The translations under genes were made by a program, and so were the position numbers. Shown here one piece after another: positions 17,482 to 27,464 of a DNA stretch of 64,000 bases. Source of the DNA: Dysgonomonas gadei ATCC BAA-286. Its GTDB lineage: Bacteria; Bacteroidota; Bacteroidia; Bacteroidales; Dysgonomonadaceae. The stretch covers positions 315,926 to 379,925 of the forward strand of contig NZ_GL891982.1 in assembly GCF_000213555.1 (NCBI RefSeq), read 5' to 3'. A model generated the notes under the pieces. It was not told where the DNA came from, searched no databases, and saw nothing but the letters and a program-made list of their open reading frames with translations. Every line of letters starts with the position of its first letter. Positions within the stretch are counted from its first letter, which is position 1.

Positions 17482-18759
17482 ATGCGTAAATATAAACATA
17501 AACTATCCGACCTGACCGAAAATGATATTTGGAGAGAACCTATTATTCCTTTCTATGGGAATATGGGGCAACCGGAAACCGTACAGGATTTAGAAAATAG
17601 GAAAGCATATACTGAAAGGATAAAAGAAATACGTGAAGATATAAAGCATGGTACTCTGGCAATAACATCTGAAGGGAAAATTATTGCGATAAAAGGTGAA
17701 CCTGTGGAAATAACATTTATCCTGCCCTTCAAGCCGCGACGCCCGGCGGGAGGATTCCGGATAATGTATGAATATGCGAACCGGCTGGCAAAACGTGGAT
17801 TTAAAATACAACTTATGTATCCCATAAGAACCCGGTATATGAAATACCGCCTACCTTACTCCATACGTTGCATGCTATCCAAAATAGAAGGCTTCAAAAG
17901 AGATATTTGGTTCGACTTCGAACCTAATATTACTATGTCTTATGTCCCTCGGGTAGAAGATAAATATATACCTGACGCAGATGTTGTAATAGCTACATGG
18001 TGGTCTACTGTGCTGGAAATGGGTAGTCTGAACATCAGCAAAGGTAAGAAGATAAATCTGATACAGGGATTTGAGAACTGGGAAGGACACGAAGACCTGC
18101 TGTTTGCTTCTTATGACATGAAAGATACTGTAAATGTGGTTGTGGCATCGTACCTGAAAAATATTGTAAGTAAATACACTAAAAACAGGGTAGAACTTAT
18201 TGAAAATGGAATAGACAACACAAAATACTATATAAAAGACAAGATTGAGGACAGAAATCCGTTATCTGTAGCCATGACTTATTCCATACAGGAAATTAAA
18301 GGGTCTAAATACGGCTTGGAAGCATTAAAGCTTGTGAAAGAAGCAATACCCGAGCTGCATGTAGAATTGTTCGGTATCTCACCTTGTCCGGACGAACTAC
18401 CCGAATGGATAAGATATTTTCGCGAGCCTGACGACCTTTGCGATCTTTATAACCGTAACGCTATTTTCATTTCCAACAGTTTTACGGAAGGCTTCGGATT
18501 GGTATCCGTCGAATCCATGTTTTGCGGATGCGCGTTAATATGCACTGATATAGAAGGACATCAGGAATATGCCTTTGAAGGCAAGACCGCCTTACTTGTA
18601 GAGGTGAGAAATGTAAAACAGATGGCAGACCGGATCATCTACCTGATTAGGAATAACGACTATCGCATATCGCTGGCTAAAAAAGGTCATGAGTATGTAC
18701 AACGCTTCAGATGGGACAATGCGATAGAGAAAATGGAGAAAGTGATAGAAAGCTTATAA
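17482..18759 (+). CDS. GT4-type glycosyltransferase (GT-B fold)
   Basis: 425 residues. After an unusual ~75-residue N-terminal stretch come ITFILPFKPRRPAGGFRIMYEYANRLAKRG (GT-B N-domain) and the C-domain motif FISNSFTEGFGLVSVESMFCGCALICTD (~330-357), the EX7E-like donor-binding region of family 4. Followed by HQEYAFEGKTALLVEVRNV. It would transfer an unknown sugar from a nucleotide donor in the cytoplasm. The DUF1796 gene follows 45 nt later, and the two are probably cotranscribed. Confidence 0.85.
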   Translation: MRKYKHKLSDLTENDIWREPIIPFYGNMGQPETVQDLENRKAYTERIKEIREDIKHGTLAITSEGKIIAIKGEPVEITFILPFKPRRPAGGFRIMYEYANRLAKRGFKIQLMYPIRTRYMKYRLPYSIRCMLSKIEGFKRDIWFDFEPNITMSYVPRVEDKYIPDADVVIATWWSTVLEMGSLNISKGKKINLIQGFENWEGHEDLLFASYDMKDTVNVVVASYLKNIVSKYTKNRVELIENGIDNTKYYIKDKIEDRNPLSVAMTYSIQEIKGSKYGLEALKLVKEAIPELHVELFGISPCPDELPEWIRYFREPDDLCDLYNRNAIFISNSFTEGFGLVSVESMFCGCALICTDIEGHQEYAFEGKTALLVEVRNVKQMADRIIYLIRNNDYRISLAKKGHEYVQRFRWDNAIEKMEKVIESL

Positions 18760-18804
18760 AAACACTTACTATTACAAGATTACAATATCCATTATATAAA
18801 AATC

Positions 18805-19536
18805 ATGAGAAAAAAGCTAAGAAGAATTTATCAACAGTGCAAAAGAATTATAAAAGAAAACAGATATATATTCTCTAAGAAATTATACCTTTCCTTTGGT
18901 GAGAATTGCCTAACAGACAACATATTAGACAGATACAACATTAAATCTTTTACGACGGTATATTCACATGGGAGATCTAATATCGAGTATATTCTACAAA
19001 TAGAAAAAGATAATTATGTAAATTTTATAAATCCTCAATTTATAAAATATGAAGAACTTGACAGCAAATTAGTTCCTCGTTTAAAGATATATGATAAAAT
19101 AACCAATTCATATAACAAATTACACACAAATGGCTTTGAGTTTACCCATCACGATATAATTAAAGATGAATCCATTAGAGATAAATTCACAAAGAGAATA
19201 GACCGTTTGAATAAGTATAAAGGGAAAAAGGATATTATAATTTTTTACCATCACAGACTAGATGTATTAACGGATATAGATAGACTATTAGGCCATTTAT
19301 CAGAGCTTGGTCAATTATACTCAAAAGGCGAACATAACGCGCAAATCATATTATTTTATCAAAATATAGTAGAGAACCCAATAGAACGGAAATTGGAATA
19401 CAAAATCTTCCAAAACATACATATTTTTGTTTTCAACTCATTAAATATTTGGGGAGGAGATGATCAGGAGTTATTTTGGGCACGATGTGATGAGGATTTA
19501 ATCGGAGAGATGATCAAAAAAGTAAAAAGGCTGTAA
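18805..19536 (+). CDS. DUF1796 family protein (papain-like cysteine peptidase fold predicted)
   Basis: 243 residues. LYLSFGENCLTDNILDRYNIKSFTTVYSHGRSNIEYILQ is the family signature: a Cys in 'xLGENCL' and a His in 'SHGRSN'; a second His-rich motif IIIFYHHRLD follows at ~145-154. Family members are annotated as putative papain-like peptidases and often lie in glycan-synthesis loci (from memory). Codons are strikingly AT-rich compared with aroC next door, suggesting recent acquisition. The N-terminus is basic with no signal peptide. Biochemical role unproven. Confidence 0.65.
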   Translation: MRKKLRRIYQQCKRIIKENRYIFSKKLYLSFGENCLTDNILDRYNIKSFTTVYSHGRSNIEYILQIEKDNYVNFINPQFIKYEELDSKLVPRLKIYDKITNSYNKLHTNGFEFTHHDIIKDESIRDKFTKRIDRLNKYKGKKDIIIFYHHRLDVLTDIDRLLGHLSELGQLYSKGEHNAQIILFYQNIVENPIERKLEYKIFQNIHIFVFNSLNIWGGDDQELFWARCDEDLIGEMIKKVKRL

Positions 19537-19650
19537 AAGATATTCAAATGCTTGACTGTAAATACGACATATCACATTTGTAATAAAATATACCGGATAA
19601 AGCAATGTCTCCTTAAATCAAGTAGTATCTTTTGCTATCCTACCTATATT

Positions 19651-20727
19651 TTACAAAAAAGCCTTATTTACCTTACTCAACAAATAATAATCGAGAATCG
19701 TCATCGCCGCCATAGCTTCAACAATAGGCACAGCTCGGGGAAGTACACAAGCATCATGACGCCCGCGAGCTTTAAGATCGGTATGCTCACCCTCTTTATT
19801 TATAGTTTCCTGATGCATCAATATAGTCGCTACAGGTTTGAATGCCACACGAAAATAAATATCCTGTCCGTTGGATATACCGCCCTGTATACCACCTGAA
19901 TGATTCGTATGCGTTTTTACCTGTCCATTATCGTTATAGAATACATCATTAACTTCAGAACCGCGATGATTGACATCGAAACCATCTCCATACTCGAATC
20001 CTTTTACAGCATTGATTCCAAGCATAGCGCTACCTAATGCTGCATGCAACTTACCAAAAACCGGTTCACCCAAGCCGACAGGAGTACCTGTTACAACACA
20101 AGTAATAACACCTCCAATTGTGTCTCCTTTCGATTTAACTTCTTCTATCAGAGAAATCATTTCTACAGCTTTTTCCGGATCGGGACAACGTACCGGTGTA
20201 GATTCTATTAAGGAAAAGTCATATCCATTATATGCTTTCTCCACTTTGATATGACCTACTTGCGAAGTATAAGCCGTAACCTCAATATTCAACTGTTTCA
20301 GAGCCAACTTAGCCAATGCACCACCTACACAGCGGGCAATAGTTTCACGGGCCGATGAACGCCCTCCGCCACGATGATCACGGATACCATATTTTTGAGT
20401 ATAGGTATAATCGGCATGAGACGGGCGATATATATCTTTCAGATTGTCATAATCGGATGAATGCTGATTGTTATTGCGAATAATAAAACCAATCGGAGTT
20501 CCGGTGGTCTTACCATCATATATTCCCGATAAAAACTCTACTTCGTCGGATTCTTTACGAGGTGTAGTAATTTTTGATTGTCCGGGACGCCTGCGATTCA
20601 GTTCATTCTGTATGAAATCCATATCCACTACAATTCCCGCAGGACATCCGTCTAAAACTCCGCCGATAGCTGCACCATGTGATTCGCCGTATGATGTAAG
20701 TCTGAAAATATTGCCAAATGTATTCAT
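19651..20727 (-). CDS. aroC: Chorismate synthase
   Basis: 358 residues, full length. The N-terminus [31 protein letters not shown] is the first chorismate synthase signature; [39 protein letters not shown] and the C-terminal [21 protein letters not shown] complete the set. It converts EPSP to chorismate using reduced FMN, the last shikimate step. It is monocistronic here, convergent with the DUF1796 gene, and no other aro genes are present. Confidence 0.98.
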   Translation of the reverse strand: MNTFGNIFRLTSYGESHGAAIGGVLDGCPAGIVVDMDFIQNELNRRRPGQSKITTPRKESDEVEFLSGIYDGKTTGTPIGFIIRNNNQHSSDYDNLKDIYRPSHADYTYTQKYGIRDHRGGGRSSARETIARCVGGALAKLALKQLNIEVTAYTSQVGHIKVEKAYNGYDFSLIESTPVRCPDPEKAVEMISLIEEVKSKGDTIGGVITCVVTGTPVGLGEPVFGKLHAALGSAMLGINAVKGFEYGDGFDVNHRGSEVNDVFYNDNGQVKTHTNHSGGIQGGISNGQDIYFRVAFKPVATILMHQETINKEGEHTDLKARGRHDACVLPRAVPIVEAMAAMTILDYYLLSKVNKAFL

Positions 20728-20889
20728 ATCCGATTGTTTCTCTAATATTTTACAAATTTACATCAAAATATTCAAACGACACGCAAATCGATATATTTAG
20801 CATTACAATTACATTTTTTGTTTATCTGTACGATCTGAATCGGAGACAACTCATTTAATATAAATTAAAATGAAAATTAAGATTAAATT

Positions 20890-20908
20890 ACTAAATTTGC
20901 AACTTAGT
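20890..20908 (+). promoter_or_regulatory. Inverted repeat over the -7 box of the DUF3078 gene
   Basis: ACTAAATTTGCAACTTAGT is symmetric except for one internal pair and contains the exact -7 box TAAATTTG (20892-20899). A repressor bound here would block the promoter. No regulator can be named. Confidence 0.4.
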
Positions 20909-21033
20909 AAGTACAGGAAAGTATTTATTACCCTATCTCAATGAACGATAACCATTTAGAAAGACAGGTAATAATTAAATCCAAGACCCCAGGAAACAGT
21001 CGAATGTTCTTTTATAGAAAAAAGATAAATGAA

Positions 21034-22518
21034 ATGAGAGTATTCAAGTTCTTTTTCAGTTTTATTATATTTTTTATTGTGTTCGTATCAGTTAGTGCCC
21101 AACAAACAAATAATACGAAAATCAATAAAGACAGCTTGTTGAATAAAATAACAGATATCGATACCAGGCTGAAAGAAATCTCAGCCAAAGATACAACAAA
21201 AGGATTTTCAGCCCCTCTGAAAATAGATACTGCATATATCAATCAAATACATGAAGCCTATTTGCAACCACTTCGGGACAAAAACGGTTTATTGATAGTA
21301 GAACCGGACTGGACTCCTTTCGATAATTATAAATCATTCAGGGATACGGTTATTTTCGAACCGGCTTTTCTTCCTGTTGTATTTGACGGAAAGATACTTC
21401 CCCCACGCCTAGATTTTATACCGAAAGATACGGCCTCTACCCAGACGGAACCATTTTATCTGATATCACCTGATAGTACATTTGCACCCTTGCTTAAGAG
21501 AGCAGAAGAAATAGAGGCTATGAGACGGAGGTATTATATGAATAATCCGCAACAGATAAGATTAAATGCCATGACATTTGAGGGTGCTTCGGTTATAAAA
21601 GAAAAGGTCGTAGAACAAAGAAATCCATGGAAAGAGTTGATAACAGCCGATAATCCAGTGGAATTGAATACTCCTGAGATAGAAAAGATAAGAATTAAGC
21701 CTGTATATTGGCTCAAAAACGGTTCTCACAAACTAGACTTAAGTCAGAATAGCTTTTCTGACAACTGGTCGGGAGAAAACAACTTTAATATATATAGTGA
21801 GCATAAAGTAAATTTGAATTATAAGAAAGATAAGATATATTTCAACAATCTGCTGGAATGGAGACTTAGTATTCAACAAATGAAGGCTGACACAGTCAAC
21901 AAAGTAAATATATTGGACGACTTGTTCAGGACATACAGTTCTTTTGGTGTAAATGCATTCAAAAACTGGTCCTATTCTTCGAATCTGGAAATGAAGACGC
22001 CTTTGTTTAACAGATACAATGTAAATGATGCGAGTAAGGTAAGACAGAGAGCCTTTCTTTCCCCGTTTGAATTGAATCTCGGGGTCGGTATGAGATATGC
22101 AAAAGAAATAGTTTCTAAAGCTGACAAGTACAGAAAATTTAATATAACTGCGGATATCTCCGTACTGTCTCTAAACTACAAATATGTAAGGAGTGATAAG
22201 GTCAACGAGACGTGGTTTGGCATAGATGAAGGAGATAAATCTAAAACTGAATATGGTTCTACATATAACCTGAATGTTAGTTATAGCCGCAACAGATATA
22301 CAAATTTCACTTCCCGTCTGAAGTATTTCACAAACTATGAGAGAGTCTATGTCGAATTTGAAAACTCTGTAAACTTCAAACTTAACAGCTATTTCAGTAC
22401 TTCGCTTTATTTATATGTGAAGTATGATGATAATATTCCATATGATAGAAAAGATTCCAAATGGGGATATTTTTCGTATTATCAGAGAGTGGGATTTGGT
22501 TTATACTATAGTTGGTAA
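21034..22518 (+). CDS. DUF3078 family outer-membrane-associated protein
   Basis: 494 residues from the ATG at 21034, chosen because it begins a signal peptide (MRVFKFFFSFIIFFIVFVSVSAQ); the frame stays open 31 codons further upstream but that part is not signal-like. The C-terminal ~280 residues have alternating amphipathic strands (SQNSFSDNWSGENNFNIYSE, LNYKYVRSD, LNVSYSRNRYTNF) and end in an aromatic residue (FGLYYSW), as outer-membrane beta-barrels do. The WLKNGSHKLDLSQNSFSDNW region fits Bacteroidetes DUF3078. Function unknown. Confidence 0.75.
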   Translation: MRVFKFFFSFIIFFIVFVSVSAQQTNNTKINKDSLLNKITDIDTRLKEISAKDTTKGFSAPLKIDTAYINQIHEAYLQPLRDKNGLLIVEPDWTPFDNYKSFRDTVIFEPAFLPVVFDGKILPPRLDFIPKDTASTQTEPFYLISPDSTFAPLLKRAEEIEAMRRRYYMNNPQQIRLNAMTFEGASVIKEKVVEQRNPWKELITADNPVELNTPEIEKIRIKPVYWLKNGSHKLDLSQNSFSDNWSGENNFNIYSEHKVNLNYKKDKIYFNNLLEWRLSIQQMKADTVNKVNILDDLFRTYSSFGVNAFKNWSYSSNLEMKTPLFNRYNVNDASKVRQRAFLSPFELNLGVGMRYAKEIVSKADKYRKFNITADISVLSLNYKYVRSDKVNETWFGIDEGDKSKTEYGSTYNLNVSYSRNRYTNFTSRLKYFTNYERVYVEFENSVNFKLNSYFSTSLYLYVKYDDNIPYDRKDSKWGYFSYYQRVGFGLYYSW

Positions 22519-22600
22519 AAAAACTTCTATAGCTAATTTGTTTTTAATCAGCAGATAGCAAGATACGCAAAAGTTTTTTATTTATTAATGCCATTTTTAT

Positions 22601-22631
22601 TTGGAGTGTTATAATAAAATGCATACTTTTG
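22601..22631 (+). promoter_or_regulatory. Promoter of the initiator tRNA
   Basis: TTG at 22601-22603, 20-nt spacer, TACTTTTG at 22624-22631. Close to the TTG-N19-TAnnTTTG consensus, 12 nt before the tRNA. Confidence 0.7.
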
Positions 22632-22643
22632 CACTCACAATAT

Positions 22644-22715
22644 CGCGGGGTGGAGCAGTGGTAGCTCGCCAGGCTCATAACCTGGAGGTCATCGGTTCGA
22701 ATCCGGTCTCCGCAA
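22644..22715 (+). tRNA. Initiator tRNA-fMet (anticodon CAT)
   Basis: The acceptor stem is CGCGGGG/CTCCGCA with an unpaired C1 x A72, the hallmark of bacterial initiator tRNA. The anticodon arm is CCAGG/CCTGG around loop CTCATAA (anticodon CAT); the T loop is TTCGAAT. Discriminator A715; CCA is not encoded. It has its own promoter and terminator. Confidence 0.95.
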
Positions 22716-22723
22716 CTAAAGAG

Positions 22724-22752
22724 AAAGCAATTGAGGAATCAGTTGCTTTTTT
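22724..22752 (+). terminator. Terminator of the initiator tRNA gene
   Basis: An 11-bp stem AAAGCAATTGA/TCAGTTGCTTT (one G-U) with a GGAA loop, followed by T-run, 8 nt after the tRNA. Confidence 0.9.
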
Positions 22753-22790
22753 CGTTTTATATCAATTAGTTGAGGAGTTCGATAAAAGCT

Positions 22791-23816
22791 TCATTTTTTC
22801 AGGAAGATTATTTTTACTTTTTCATTATTTATTTCTATAAAACCAAACTCATTCTGTTCTTCGGTTTCAATTTCGAAATTTAGAATATGCGATTCATTAT
22901 TATTCTTAGAATTATATAAGTATTTCACTTTCATTGGTGTTTCAAATATATGTCTACATATTGATTTCTCTTCTATTTGTTCGGTAAAATATAATTTATT
23001 CGAGGAGGGATATTCATTCCATAGTTGTAATAATCTGTTTTTGTGTATAAATGAGCCTACTGAACGAAGTTCAAATGTGTCAAGAAGAATTTTTATTCCA
23101 TCAAAAACATAACGTTCTTCTTCACTTGATTCTGCTCGATTATTTATAAGGTCAGATATAAAGCCATTGTATTCCTGCATTTTCGTAGGTTCGTCTATCT
23201 TCACTATTTGAGAATGTCCCATCATATGCCCTAAATAGCTTGTAACATAATAACTATCTTGAAATTTAGTCACATTAATTACTTTATTAGAGTATCCGCG
23301 ATAAATTCTATTCGTATTTTTATTTCTAAAATATACCATTCCGCCCCATTCTCCATGATAAGTTCTATAAACAGAATATTTATCATCATCATATATTGGC
23401 ATTTCGTCAATATCGGAAAGTTGTAGTCTATTTCCTTTTTTATTAAGAAGATGTATTGTTGTATTTTTATGTTCTTCGATTACAAATAAACCCTTATCTA
23501 TTGCTATATAGTCTAACCTCCAATCTTTATCTATTTCTTTCGGAAACTCTATCACTTTATCGAATTGCCCATTGTTGTTAAAAACTGCTATTTTGCAGAA
23601 CCCTTTTTGATAAAAATATACGTAGATTTTGTTTTCATACTTGAAGCTACTATATAAATCCAACTCTGTTTCTAAATAAACTGTATCTATTTCAATGTAT
23701 ACATATGGTGTTTCAATGATAGTTGGGATGGACTTATTTTCATCGGATGTACATGCAATGAAAATTGTTAATATAAATACAATGAGTAGAAATAATTTTT
23801 CCGCGTGACTTTCCAT
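22791..23816 (-). CDS. Uncharacterised lipoprotein, possible beta-propeller
   Basis: 341 residues from the ATG at 23816. That start was chosen because it gives a lipoprotein signal (KLFLLIVFILTIFIAC, lipobox IAC); 20 further in-frame upstream codons do not look signal-like. The body consists of repeated short strand pairs (YSSFKYENKIYVYFYQKGFCKIAVFNNNGQFDKVIEFP, LDYIAIDKGLFVIEEHKNTTIHLLNKKGN), resembling Bacteroidetes 6-bladed beta-propeller lipoproteins. Very AT-rich codons. Not recognised with confidence; surface or periplasmic location is inferred from the lipobox. Confidence 0.6.
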   Translation of the reverse strand: MESHAEKLFLLIVFILTIFIACTSDENKSIPTIIETPYVYIEIDTVYLETELDLYSSFKYENKIYVYFYQKGFCKIAVFNNNGQFDKVIEFPKEIDKDWRLDYIAIDKGLFVIEEHKNTTIHLLNKKGNRLQLSDIDEMPIYDDDKYSVYRTYHGEWGGMVYFRNKNTNRIYRGYSNKVINVTKFQDSYYVTSYLGHMMGHSQIVKIDEPTKMQEYNGFISDLINNRAESSEEERYVFDGIKILLDTFELRSVGSFIHKNRLLQLWNEYPSSNKLYFTEQIEEKSICRHIFETPMKVKYLYNSKNNNESHILNFEIETEEQNEFGFIEINNEKVKIIFLKK

Positions 23817-24018
23817 AGACTTACGTTTTTTTCTAATAGAGTGAAACCATCTATAAATTTCATAAATTCTTTCCAATCCTCAATAAACTCGTTCAATAAT
23901 TCTATAAGGTATTCCACTGAAAGAAATACAATCAAATAATCAGTTGTTTTTCCCGCCGATAAAACTTTACACTCCAAATCATTGTTCTATCCATATCTAA
24001 TCAATAAAACCGGATACT

Positions 24019-24408
24019 ATGTTCACATTAGCCCAAATAAAGGAAGCCCATTCAAAAGTGAAAAGCGGCGCTGATTTTCCGCAATACGTCAAAGAATTAT
24101 TATCCCTCGGAGTTTTAAGATATAGTATTTATGTCTATGACGGACATGCTGAATATATCGGAAAAGATGATTATACCATTGTGTCGAATGACGAGTATAC
24201 AGATTTGCATATTTCACCTGAAACACTTAGTGAAAAATTCAAATATCATTTAAAAGCCCATCAGCAAGGAAAAACTGACTATTTGACTTTTTGCAGGGAT
24301 TCAGCAGAAGCAGGAATAGCCAAATGGACAGTAGATATACTAGCTAAAACGTGCACTTATTATAATAAACCCGGAAACTCTGTTCTGGAAGAAAAAATAC
24401 CAATATAA
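24019..24408 (+). CDS. DUF1398 family protein
   Basis: 129 residues, normal length for this family. The pattern FTLAQIKEAHSKVKSGADFPQYVKELLSLGVLRYSIYVYDGHAEY and the end LTFCRDSAEAGIAKWTVDILAKTCTYYNKPG match DUF1398, small proteins sometimes labelled phage envelope protein with no experimental basis. No signal peptide. A single gene between divergent and convergent neighbours. Function unknown. Confidence 0.8.
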   Translation: MFTLAQIKEAHSKVKSGADFPQYVKELLSLGVLRYSIYVYDGHAEYIGKDDYTIVSNDEYTDLHISPETLSEKFKYHLKAHQQGKTDYLTFCRDSAEAGIAKWTVDILAKTCTYYNKPGNSVLEEKIPI

Positions 24409-24425
24409 AAGAAGTACCTATAATC

Positions 24426-27317
24426 CTACTTCTTGCATATATTCGTAAATATACACCATTTGCATGCCTCGCCTGTCGGCGTCTGACCAAACGGCACCTG
24501 AGGATCGAATATCTCTTCTAGGCAGGCATCAAAATATCCTGTAAATTCCGGCCTGTATTCCGAAAAATCGGTGATACGACCGTCTCCCCTACCCGACTTA
24601 CTGATCACATCAGGGTCGAACTTAGTATCGAAAAGATTTCGTAAGTAATAAATCCCCGGTTCCAGTATTTTATCGGGGTGGTCGAGCATATACAGGTGTG
24701 AGTACATGAACACCTGCATAACAGCCTTCGGACGATCTTTCATCTCTTTGTCGAACAAATCCTTCATTTCCTTATAGCGAAGCACACCTTTTCCCGTCTT
24801 GTAGTCGATAATACGGGTATGACCACTCACCTCATCCACACGGTCGATAATGCCTTTCAGCGAGACTACTTTACCCGAAGGCAGGGGATAATCTTTTTTA
24901 ATGCGCTCTTCCGAGTCTATATAAATGAAAGGCGTAAGCTTAGCGTCAGTGGCCAGCACCTGTCTGATATATTTGCGTAAAACTTCACCTGTCAGATAGT
25001 TCTGACCTGTCAGCCGTTTTACTTTTTCACTCTTAAAATAGTTTTCGGCAAACGACCGTTCTATCATTTCTGTCAGCAACTTATTGTTTTTACTGATATT
25101 GTGAAGCAAATCGGCTGTTATCATTTTGCCTTTAAACGGCTCGTACAACCATTCCATGATAGAGTGAAATATAGTTCCGAATGTACTGGCTTCAATAGTT
25201 TCCGCGATCTCGTCCTCTTCTTCCATATTCTCCACTACGGAAAAATAGAATTGTAACGGGCAATTCAGGTATGTATTAATAGAACTGGCCGACAATCGTT
25301 TATCCCCGCCTTGCAGAAAAACATTCATCTTTTCCATTATCTGGGGCGTTTTCTGTATTGAAATGGCAAGGCTTTCGGTAGACGACACTTTATATACAGC
25401 AAGTTTCTCACGGATATCGAATGAGTCGTTATATAAATGCTTTATCTGGTTATAGTAGCGACTGACTTCACCAGTCTGCAAACCTTCGGTACGGGTATCA
25501 TAAAGCAGATAAATACGCTTTGCCCTGTTTATCATCCTGTAAAAATGATAGGAAAAGATACTGTCCTGATGCTCATATGTAGGCAGGTCGAAACCTTTAC
25601 GCAAATTATATGGGATGAACGAACTGGCGGCCTTCTTCAACGGAAATATACCTTCATTCATCGACAGGATAATCAGGTTATCGAAATCGAGGGCGCGTGT
25701 CTCCAATACGCCCATTATCTGCAAGCCCGACAGAGGCTCCCCCCTGAAAGGCACACTAATACCGACAATCAGTTTCCGCAACAGTTTGAAATAAGTATCT
25801 ACCGACATTTCGGGCAAAACATTTCTAAGAGCTTCGTCCATCTTGTTTATCGTCTTATAATACTCTACAATAAATTCGCATTCGATATCGATAGAACGTG
25901 CATTTATATCCTCATCTTTTTCTTCGTTTTTCTCATTCACGGATAATGTTGTATTTAATGTCGATAGTATCGACTGTAAATAGTAAGGTATATCCTGCCA
26001 GTTGAACACTGGCCTGAAAATGAGTTGGAAAAGAGGGTGACTCTGTAAGTCCTGGGATGAAACCGTTGTTTTATTATATTGGATAATATTTGTCCGCAAC
26101 ACTTTGGCTTCGTCACTTGCCACATTGGTTATATAGCGGTGGTTGAGTATCGCCAGCACCGGCTTGTAATAAAACCCCGTATAATTTTCCGATCTGCGTA
26201 TATTACGCTGCAATTCAAACACATGCTCCATCAATCCCGAAATAGAACTATTGCCGAGGCTGTAGCCCATTGTTACATTGATCTTATCTATCTCTCCGGG
26301 GATGGAATATAATGCCGGCAGCAGCAGGTTTTCGTCAGGCAACACCAAAGCTGTATTCATCGCTTGAGTAGACGAAGTAATCTGTTGCTCATCCATCAAT
26401 GACTTGATGATAGTATGCACATATTTAGCCTGTCCTACAGCCGAAGGAATACCTATCACCTCAACTACAGGCAGATCCAGACTCAATTCTTCCGGCTCTA
26501 AAGTCAGCTGTGTAGGGAAAAGCATCTTATTCCTGTCTATAAAGAATGAGGCTTTGTTTTGCGGGTCACGAACCAATGGAGAGGAATAATCCCAGTAAAA
26601 ATCAGCGATTTTTCGTTTGTGCAAATATTTCAAAAGTGTTTCTTCCGATTTACTGTGCCCATTCAACCCCACAAAGATTACTTTTTCGAAAGGAAGCTTA
26701 TAATCTATATTATTCGCCAAGCGCTCGGTCACATCACGGAAAATCATTCCTTCATATGCCATACCCTTGTTATGGAGCTGCTCACGCAAAGATGTGTACA
26801 ATTGGAAAAGTACCTCCCACATTTCCAAAAAGTCCTTTTTCTTATCATTCTCCCCTATTGGAAGAAAATTGGACCAAAAGCGGCGGATAGCTTCTATCTG
26901 GCTTTCGGTAAGATAATCGAACCCGGCATCGATCTCTTTCAGGTCATGTATATTACGAAATAGTTGCTGTGCATCTACCAGATATTTATCCACATCGTCA
27001 AAGTCATTCAACAGCATTTCACCCCAATAGAGGAACTCATCGAAAGTCTCCGTTGACGAACTTACCCGTATATAGATATCATACAATAAGAAAAGCATCT
27101 CGATCCGGTCGGCTTTCTTATAAGGACTCAATTTTTCGAAAAGGTCGGTAACAGTCAGTATTTCGGGAGAAAAAATCGGGCGTCCGGCTATTTGTGACAA
27201 ATAGTGCTGAAAAAATATCCCTGCCCTGCGGTTAGGAAATACAAACGTATAACGGCTTATATCCTGACCGTAAGACTTATAGTATGCCTGAGCGACATTA
27301 TATAGAAATGGAATCAT
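24426..27317 (-). CDS. PD-(D/E)XK nuclease with AddB-type iron-sulfur cluster
   Basis: 963 residues. The N-terminal two-thirds is a degenerate helicase-like region starting MIPFLYNVAQAYY and containing YTFVFPNRRAGIFFQHYL. The C-terminal domain is a RecB-type nuclease: LKGIIDRVDE and RIIDYKTGKG supply the catalytic Asp, Asp and Lys. Four cysteines, C686 then C952, C955 and C961 (CX2CX5C), reproduce the AddB [4Fe-4S] 'iron staple' spacing. AddB works with an AddA helicase-nuclease in double-strand break repair. No AddA/UvrD-type partner is in the window. Monocistronic; convergent with the DUF1398 gene. Confidence 0.85.
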   Translation of the reverse strand: MIPFLYNVAQAYYKSYGQDISRYTFVFPNRRAGIFFQHYLSQIAGRPIFSPEILTVTDLFEKLSPYKKADRIEMLFLLYDIYIRVSSSTETFDEFLYWGEMLLNDFDDVDKYLVDAQQLFRNIHDLKEIDAGFDYLTESQIEAIRRFWSNFLPIGENDKKKDFLEMWEVLFQLYTSLREQLHNKGMAYEGMIFRDVTERLANNIDYKLPFEKVIFVGLNGHSKSEETLLKYLHKRKIADFYWDYSSPLVRDPQNKASFFIDRNKMLFPTQLTLEPEELSLDLPVVEVIGIPSAVGQAKYVHTIIKSLMDEQQITSSTQAMNTALVLPDENLLLPALYSIPGEIDKINVTMGYSLGNSSISGLMEHVFELQRNIRRSENYTGFYYKPVLAILNHRYITNVASDEAKVLRTNIIQYNKTTVSSQDLQSHPLFQLIFRPVFNWQDIPYYLQSILSTLNTTLSVNEKNEEKDEDINARSIDIECEFIVEYYKTINKMDEALRNVLPEMSVDTYFKLLRKLIVGISVPFRGEPLSGLQIMGVLETRALDFDNLIILSMNEGIFPLKKAASSFIPYNLRKGFDLPTYEHQDSIFSYHFYRMINRAKRIYLLYDTRTEGLQTGEVSRYYNQIKHLYNDSFDIREKLAVYKVSSTESLAISIQKTPQIMEKMNVFLQGGDKRLSASSINTYLNCPLQFYFSVVENMEEEDEIAETIEASTFGTIFHSIMEWLYEPFKGKMITADLLHNISKNNKLLTEMIERSFAENYFKSEKVKRLTGQNYLTGEVLRKYIRQVLATDAKLTPFIYIDSEERIKKDYPLPSGKVVSLKGIIDRVDEVSGHTRIIDYKTGKGVLRYKEMKDLFDKEMKDRPKAVMQVFMYSHLYMLDHPDKILEPGIYYLRNLFDTKFDPDVISKSGRGDGRITDFSEYRPEFTGYFDACLEEIFDPQVPFGQTPTGEACKWCIFTNICKK

Positions 27318-27464
27318 TTAATCGGCTCTGTTTTTATGAGTAATACAAAGGTAAAATTAATGTGCTAATTATCTAATATGCCGATGTACCAATTAAATTA
27401 GCAAATACGAAATTTAGGAGTTGTAACTATTGATCGAATATACATTTATTGACTATACAATGTT

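Noticed and set aside
20941..21033. Longer start for the DUF3078 protein
   Set aside because: The 31 extra residues are polar and would bury the signal peptide.
23768..23977. 69-codon minus-strand frame overlapping the lipoprotein start
   Set aside because: It overlaps the signal-peptide region of the lipoprotein in another frame and matches no family; possibly a remnant, but unsupported.
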